Origin: Clostridia bacterium
GTDB lineage: Bacteria; Bacillota; Clostridia; Christensenellales; CAG-917
DNA: 30,570 nt
Direction of reading: 5' to 3'
Assembly (NCBI GenBank): GCA_900754695.1
Contig: CAAEDU010000013.1
Span: 1 to 30,570, forward strand
Under the pieces are notes generated by a model. The model searched no databases. It had not been told where the DNA came from and saw only the letters and a list, made by a program, of their open reading frames with translations. Below are positions 23,469 through 30,570 of the stretch, piece after piece. Both the position numbers and the translations under genes were made by a program. How positions within the stretch are numbered: the first letter of the stretch is position 1; the number at the start of each line of letters is the position of its first letter.

Positions 23469-24420
23469 CCCTTTCCTCTCCTTCGCGCTCGCTCTCCTTC
23501 GAGAGTTCTTCTCCGCTCTCCTCCGCGGGCACCTCGGCTGCGGCGTTCTCCGCCGCGTCGGGCTTCGGATGCGCCGCGCGATAAGCGGCGAGGGCGTCCG
23601 CGAGCTCCCTCGGCGTGACTATCGTACGCGGGAGGGCTATGCCCCTTGCCGCCAAGCTGTCCGCTATGCGCGCCGCGGTGGGCAGCGAAAGTCCCGCCGC
23701 CGCGAGTTTTTCCCTGTCGCCGAACACTTCGGCAGGCGATCCGTCCGCGACGATCCTGCCCTCTTTCAGGGCGACGATCCTGTCCGCCATCTCCGCGATG
23801 TCGTCCATATAGTGGGACACCATGATGACGGTGGGGCTGACCTCCTCGTGCAGTTTGCGCACGAGCGCGAGGATCTCCCTTCTCCCCACGGGGTCCAGCC
23901 CCGCGACGGGCTCGTCCAGGACGAGGATCTTGGGCTCCATGGCGATGACGCCCGCGATGGCGGCGCGGCGTTTCTCTCCGCCCGAGAGCTCGAAGGGGCT
24001 GCGCTCGGCGAACTCCTCATACGGGAGACCGACCACTTCCATGGCGCGGCGCACTCTGCGCTCCACCTCTTCCTTGTCCAGTTTCATATTCTTGGGACCG
24101 AAGGCGACGTCCTTCGCGACCGTATCTTCAAAGAGCTGATATTCGGGATATTGAAAGACCATCCCCACAGTGAACCGCAGCTTTTTCAGGGTCTTTTTGT
24201 CCGAGGCGTTCATGCCCTCGACCGAGACCTCTCCCTGCTGCACCTTGACGAGCCCGTTGAGGTGTTGTATGAGGGTGGATTTCCCCGAGCCCGTCGCCCC
24301 GATGAGCCCCACGAACTCCCCCTCTTCCACCGCAAGACTGACGTTGTCCAGCGCCCGCTTCTCGAAGGGGGTCTTGACGGAATAGGTATATGTCAGCCCT
24401 TTCAGTTCAACTGCGCGCAT
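23461..24420 (-). CDS. ecfA2: ECF transporter ATPase EcfA2, with acidic C-terminal tail
   Basis: This ABC ATPase of 319 residues shows Walker A GATGSGKST (about 43-51), Q-loop FQYPEYQLFE, signature LSGGEKRR and Walker B ILVLDEP, followed by the switch His in MVSHYMDD. SVKTPFEKRALDNVSL near the start marks the EcfA2 (EcfA') branch. ATG 24420 is preferred over 24528: GGAGGGC stands before it, and the upstream 36 residues are off-family. The start overlaps ecfA1 by 19 bases. The last about 35 residues (NAAAEVPAEESGEELSKESEREGEERDV-like, acidic) extend beyond usual EcfA proteins and may be a disordered tail of unknown use. Confidence 0.95.
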   Translation of the reverse strand: MRAVELKGLTYTYSVKTPFEKRALDNVSLAVEEGEFVGLIGATGSGKSTLIQHLNGLVKVQQGEVSVEGMNASDKKTLKKLRFTVGMVFQYPEYQLFEDTVAKDVAFGPKNMKLDKEEVERRVRRAMEVVGLPYEEFAERSPFELSGGEKRRAAIAGVIAMEPKILVLDEPVAGLDPVGRREILALVRKLHEEVSPTVIMVSHYMDDIAEMADRIVALKEGRIVADGSPAEVFGDREKLAAAGLSLPTAARIADSLAARGIALPRTIVTPRELADALAAYRAAHPKPDAAENAAAEVPAEESGEELSKESEREGEERDV

Positions 24421-25235
24421 ATGCCCTCCACCAGCTCGTCCTCGTCCGTGACGGTGCTCCCGAACGCGAACCCGCGCTCCTCCAGCATCCTCTGCATCGC
24501 CGCGGCGGGCGGGAGCGCCAAGCCGCAAGCCTCCACCTCGGGAGACGCGAAAACTTCTTTCGGCGTACCGTCCAGCACCAGCCTGCCCTTTTTCAGCACG
24601 ATGATCCTGTCCGCCTGCGCCGCTTCGTCCATGTTGTGGGTGATGGTGATGACCGTGATGCCGCTCTCGTTGAGCTTTTTCGCGACGTCCATTATCTCCG
24701 CTCTGCCCTCGGGGTCGAGCATGGAGGTGGACTCGTCGAATATGATGATGTCCGGCTTCATCGCGAGCACGCCCGCAATGGCGACGCGCTGTTTCTGCCC
24801 GCCGGAAAGCTTGCTCGCGCTGCGGGTGCGGAACTCCGTCATCCCCACCGCCTCGAGCGCCCAGTCCACTCTCTCGATGATCTCCTCTCTCGGGATGCCC
24901 ACGTTCTCGGGCCCGAAAGCGACGTCGTCCTCTATGATGGTGGCGACCATCTGGTTGTCCGGGTTCTGGAACACCATCCCCGCCTTGCGCCTGACGTCGA
25001 ACGTCCTCTCCTCGTCGCGGGTGTTGATGCCGTCGATGACGACGTCCCCCGCCGACGGGATGAACAGCCCGTTGAGCAGCTTTGCAAGCGTGCTCTTGCC
25101 GCTCCCGTTCATCCCCGCGAGCGCGACAAACTCACCCCTTTCCACCGAAAAGGTGACGTTGCGCAGGGCGCGGACGGTCTGTCCCTCGCCCACCCTGTAT
25201 GAGTAGCTGACGTTCGTGAGCTCGATCTGCGGCAT
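24402..25235 (-). CDS. ecfA1: ECF transporter ATPase EcfA1
   Basis: This ABC ATPase of 277 residues is the first gene of the ecf operon. It has Walker A GMNGSGKST (about 41-49), Q-loop FQNPDNQMVA, signature LSGGQKQR, Walker B IIIFDEST (DEST is typical of EcfA1) and switch HNMDE. With EcfA2 it powers uptake of vitamins by interchangeable S components at the membrane. Start ATG 25235 fits family alignments (MPQIELTNVSYSY), yet no ribosome site precedes it and a TATAAT lies only eight bases upstream, so the mRNA is probably leaderless. It is separated from the usual rpoA-rplQ neighbours, so it has its own promoter. Confidence 0.95.
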   Translation of the reverse strand: MPQIELTNVSYSYRVGEGQTVRALRNVTFSVERGEFVALAGMNGSGKSTLAKLLNGLFIPSAGDVVIDGINTRDEERTFDVRRKAGMVFQNPDNQMVATIIEDDVAFGPENVGIPREEIIERVDWALEAVGMTEFRTRSASKLSGGQKQRVAIAGVLAMKPDIIIFDESTSMLDPEGRAEIMDVAKKLNESGITVITITHNMDEAAQADRIIVLKKGRLVLDGTPKEVFASPEVEACGLALPPAAAMQRMLEERGFAFGSTVTDEDELVEGICAQLN

Positions 25236-25243
25236 AATGTAAG

Positions 25244-25273
25244 ATTATACCACGCCGCAAAAAAAATGAAAAG
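25244..25273 (-). promoter_or_regulatory. Promoter of the ecf-truA operon, start-proximal
   Basis: On the minus strand an exact TATAAT (25244-25249) stands eight bases before the ecfA1 ATG. TTTTCA (25268-25273) is a partial -35 at 18 bases; the gap includes a T9 run. The transcript would begin within about three bases of the start codon. Confidence 0.6.
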
Positions 25274-25358
25274 CGATTGCAATACATCCGCCGCGCTTAT
25301 GCCCTGCGGGCGGAGGGCGCACTTTCACCGTACACGCCGCTGAAAGCGCGAAAATATG

Positions 25359-25497
25359 CAAGGGTTCCACCCCTTGACCCCGGCAGGGGTTCTACCCCTG
25401 CACCCCGGCGGGGATGTCATCCCCGCACCCCTTGTTTTATAATATCGCGCCGAAGGGCGCGGGCTGCGCCCCTCACCCTTCGGCGCACTTTTATTAA
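25359..25497. repeat. Structured hairpin element, copy A
   Basis: It contains three small hairpins in tandem, CAAGGG/CCCTTG, GCAGGGG/CCCCTGC and GCGGGGAT/ATCCCCGC, each followed by CACCCC or ACCCC, then an AT-rich link (TTTTATAATAT) and a large stem GCGCCGAAGGG/CCCTTCGGCGC ending ACTTTTATTAAA. It is nearly identical to copy B at 26351-26459 apart from one extra hairpin and seven added bases in the last loop. With B it brackets the gene at 25569-26240 as direct repeats. The rest of 25274-25568 holds another stem (CTTTCA/TGAAAG near 25321-25346) and no gene. Confidence 0.85.
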
Positions 25498-25568
25498 AAA
25501 GGATCGGGTGTGTCCCCGAGACATCGGGACGAGCAAAAGCATTCAAGCGCCAGATCGCCCTCGAGAGG

Positions 25569-26240
25569 TCAGACGACCTCTCCGCCCGCAGCGCTTGCCG
25601 CCTGAGACTGCCACCACGCATAGAACACGGTGTCTTTCCAGATCCTGGTGCCGGCGACCGAAGCCGCTTCGGCATCCTCCGATCCGTACGGTGCGGTGTA
25701 CCAGCCGAGGAACGCGTCGTCAACGGGTGCGGTGAGTTCCGGCAGTTCGACATAGCCGCCGAGCGCTATGGACGAGGGATTGGGGTTCTCGAATTTCTCG
25801 GGGGTGACTCCGCCGAGGTCGAACTTGACATCCACCTTTTCGACATTATCCTGCAACTTGATGAGCGACACCCTCTCAAAGACGCGTCCGCCTATGGAGA
25901 TCTTGTCATAGCCGTCGATCTTCTCAATGAGCTTGCTGCTGTCGTAGGTGTTCTTGGTCGCGAACAGCCCGCCCGACGAAGTGTCGCCCGTGATCTCGGA
26001 CGGCAATTCCACGGAAGACTCGATGAGGCGCCCGTTCACCTCATAGGTGCCGTGCAGCACATATTCGCCGTAGATGATGTCCATCTTGCCGACGCCGAAA
26101 CTTATCGCGAGACTCGGGTCGTCCACGCACACGTAGACCCCGCGCAGCCCGCAGAAACAAACGAGCAGGACTATGAGCGCAATGAGCACAAGTCCGCAGG
26201 GAAGCAAAACTTTAAGCCCCCATTTTTTCAAAAATTGCAT
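25569..26240 (-). CDS. Membrane-anchored protein with one InlB/Flg_new-type repeat
   Basis: This protein of 223 residues has a single hydrophobic helix (about 10-32) after a short basic start (MQFLKKWGLK), so it is exported or anchored with the rest outside. The C-terminal segment (about 145-215, GGVTPEKF...FLGWYTAP...W-KDTVFYAWW) has the FxGWYT...YAxW pattern of Listeria-Bacteroides (Flg_new/InlB B-repeat) domains. The middle is unrecognised. AAGGAGG precedes ATG 26240 and a good promoter stands at 26276-26304. No clear terminator was found. The gene is isolated between two direct repeats (25359-25497, 26351-26459). A surface role is inference. Confidence 0.7.
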   Translation of the reverse strand: MQFLKKWGLKVLLPCGLVLIALIVLLVCFCGLRGVYVCVDDPSLAISFGVGKMDIIYGEYVLHGTYEVNGRLIESSVELPSEITGDTSSGGLFATKNTYDSSKLIEKIDGYDKISIGGRVFERVSLIKLQDNVEKVDVKFDLGGVTPEKFENPNPSSIALGGYVELPELTAPVDDAFLGWYTAPYGSEDAEAASVAGTRIWKDTVFYAWWQSQAASAAGGEVV

Positions 26241-26275
26241 AATATCCTCCTTATCGCGGCTCCGCCGCCGAATAT

Positions 26276-26304
26276 ATTATACCACTGCATCGATAGTTTT
26301 GCAA
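26276..26304 (-). promoter_or_regulatory. Promoter of the InlB-repeat protein gene
   Basis: On the minus strand TTGCAA (26299-26304) and TATAAT (26276-26281) are 17 bases apart, about 35 bases before the start codon. Confidence 0.75.
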
Positions 26305-26350
26305 TGCCGAATCTCGCAAGCACTACCTTTTCGCCGCCAAGCCGAGCTTT

Positions 26351-26459
26351 GCAGGGGCGTCGCCCCTGCACCCCGGCGGGGATATCATCCCCGCACCCCT
26401 TTTTTTATAATATCGCGCCGAAGGGCGCAGGCTGCGCCCTTCGGCGCACTTTTATTAAA
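26351..26459. repeat. Structured hairpin element, copy B
   Basis: Two tandem small hairpins (GCAGGGGC/GCCCCTGC, GCGGGGAT/ATCCCCGC), an AT-rich link and a perfect 14-base stem (GCGCCGAAGGGCGC/GCGCCCTTCGGCGC) follow the layout of copy A. Loop bases differ (TTCTA versus CGTCG side) while stems stay paired. The stretch 26241-26556 has no gene. Confidence 0.85.
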
Positions 26460-26556
26460 GCGGATGCGGACACGCCCCGTGACTCCGTGACATTTGTTGC
26501 CTCAATGCGCACCTGCGCGGACATAATGCGTTTATACTTTCTTTTACTTTAATTGT

Positions 26557-30188
<3,632 letters not shown>

Positions 30189-30191
<3 letters not shown>

Positions 30192-30264
30192 TGCTGAGTT
30201 AAGCAAACGCCGCCCACTTGGGCGGCGTTTTCTTTTTTCGCGCATCAGTTCTTGCCGTTCCGCA
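30189..30264 (+). repeat. Direct repeat at the PFOR 3' end, copy 1
   Basis: Starting at the PFOR stop codon (TGATGCT), this 76-base block aligns with 30382-30458. The end (TTCTTTTTTCGCGCATCAGT then TCTTGCCGTTCCGCA) is identical, while the hairpin stem between differs by paired changes. Confidence 0.8.
30207..30236 (+). terminator. Intrinsic terminator of PFOR
   Basis: ACGCCGCCC and GGGCGGCGT pair around ACTT and are followed by TTTCTTTTTT, 15 bases after the stop codon. Confidence 0.95.
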
Positions 30265-30340
30265 GCAAGAAAATTTGCCGCTCCGCCCGCTCCTCGTTCC
30301 TGCGGAACTATCGCGTTCTGCGCTAATTTTCTCGCTGCGG
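30260..30340. repeat. Long inverted repeat between duplicated terminators
   Basis: CCGCAGCAAGAAAATT (30260-30275) and AATTTTCTCGCTGCGG (30325-30340) are inverse complements with one mismatch, and about 49 GC-rich bases lie between them. No gene lies in 30192-30570. Confidence 0.7.
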
Positions 30341-30381
30341 GGGAACTTGCTCTCCGTCGTACTCATGCTCTTGCGATTTTT

Positions 30382-30458
30382 TGATGCTCATTTAAGCCAA
30401 CCCCGCTCACTTGAGCGGGGTTTTTCTTTTTTCGCGCATCAGTTCTTGCCGTTCCGCA
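30382..30458 (+). repeat. Direct repeat, copy 2, with second terminator
   Basis: Copy of 30189-30264, here without a preceding gene. It starts TGATGCT and ends TCTTGCCGTTCCGCA like copy 1. Confidence 0.8.
30399..30432 (+). terminator. Second intrinsic terminator, orphan
   Basis: AACCCCGCTC and GAGCGGGGTT pair around ACTT and are followed by TTTCTTTTTT. The loop is the same as in the PFOR terminator but the stem is different and still fully paired. Confidence 0.85.
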
Positions 30459-30466
30459 TGCTATTC

Positions 30467-30560
30467 GTCTCGGGGGTGAGTTAGAATTTCCCCCTCCAAC
30501 CCGGGGACCCCACAAAATGCATGCATTTTGCGGGGAGCCCCATTCGGGCTTTCCTCCCCC
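30467..30560. other. Multi-stem structured element at the window edge
   Basis: An outer CGGGGG/CCCCCG pair could enclose a CCCC-A-palindrome-C-GGGG stem at 30508-30535, whose centre CAAAATGCATGCATTTTG is a perfect 18-base palindrome, plus an AGCCC/GGGCT stem at about 30536-30552. No gene is seen. The element may continue past the window. Confidence 0.5.
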
Positions 30561-30570
30561 GTGTCCGAAC

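Noticed and set aside
25359..26459. Composite transposon around the InlB-repeat gene
   Set aside because: The flanking repeats are structured non-coding elements without transposase or terminal inverted repeats, so a transposon call is not supported.

Overview
The window looks like a piece of an uncultured, GC-rich member of the Firmicutes (Clostridia-type). The support is: Gram-positive style Shine-Dalgarno sites (AAGGAGG/GGAGG), near-consensus sigma-A promoters in AT-rich islands, ecfA1-ecfA2-ecfT-truA, walJ...rlmH, DapL-type lysine/DAP synthesis, an ANTAR regulator, and a large pyruvate:ferredoxin oxidoreductase with a small 2[4Fe-4S] ferredoxin, which points to anaerobic metabolism. The exact family cannot be read from sequence alone.

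Layout. Positions 1-1470 are a repeat-rich strip holding a remnant of an FtsX-like ABC permease, a 56-residue ferredoxin gene, two imperfect ~105-bp direct repeats (one carrying a perfect 50-bp palindrome), a duplicated tRNA 3' end and an intact tRNA-Arg(ACG). A DUF1292 protein (1698-2063, +) converges on a three-gene minus-strand operon (2217-4618) of small membrane proteins with Pro/Ala/Gln-rich and Tyr/Gly-rich tails. Then, all on the minus strand, come asnB-dapF-dapL (8520-4853), pyrG, and an ANTAR gene overlapping guaA (12528-10452): three glutamine amidotransferases in a row next to DAP synthesis. Next is walJ - two CPBP-family membrane proteins - rlmH - tadA (16655-12782). Then an uncharacterised three-gene operon (19603-16813): a multi-zinc-ribbon coiled-coil protein followed by two related four-helix membrane proteins. 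Then glnS, then ecfA1-ecfA2-ecfT-truA and a small GNAT-like gene (25235-21491). A solitary membrane-anchored protein with an InlB-type repeat (25569-26240) sits between two copies of a structured hairpin element. The window ends with pyruvate:ferredoxin oxidoreductase (26652-30191, +) and a duplicated, covarying terminator region.

How it works together. The core is biosynthesis and translation: glutamine-dependent amination (Asn, CTP, GMP), meso-DAP for wall and lysine, tRNA/rRNA modification (TadA, RlmH, TruA), GlnRS, and the energising module of an ECF vitamin transporter. PFOR with ferredoxin provides acetyl-CoA and low-potential electrons. The least explained parts are the two membrane-protein operons (2217-4618 and 16813-19603). 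They appear to share a four-helix architecture and short linear tail motifs, and are the best candidates for an undescribed lineage-specific envelope system. No CRISPR array, intact insertion sequence, rRNA or prophage was seen.
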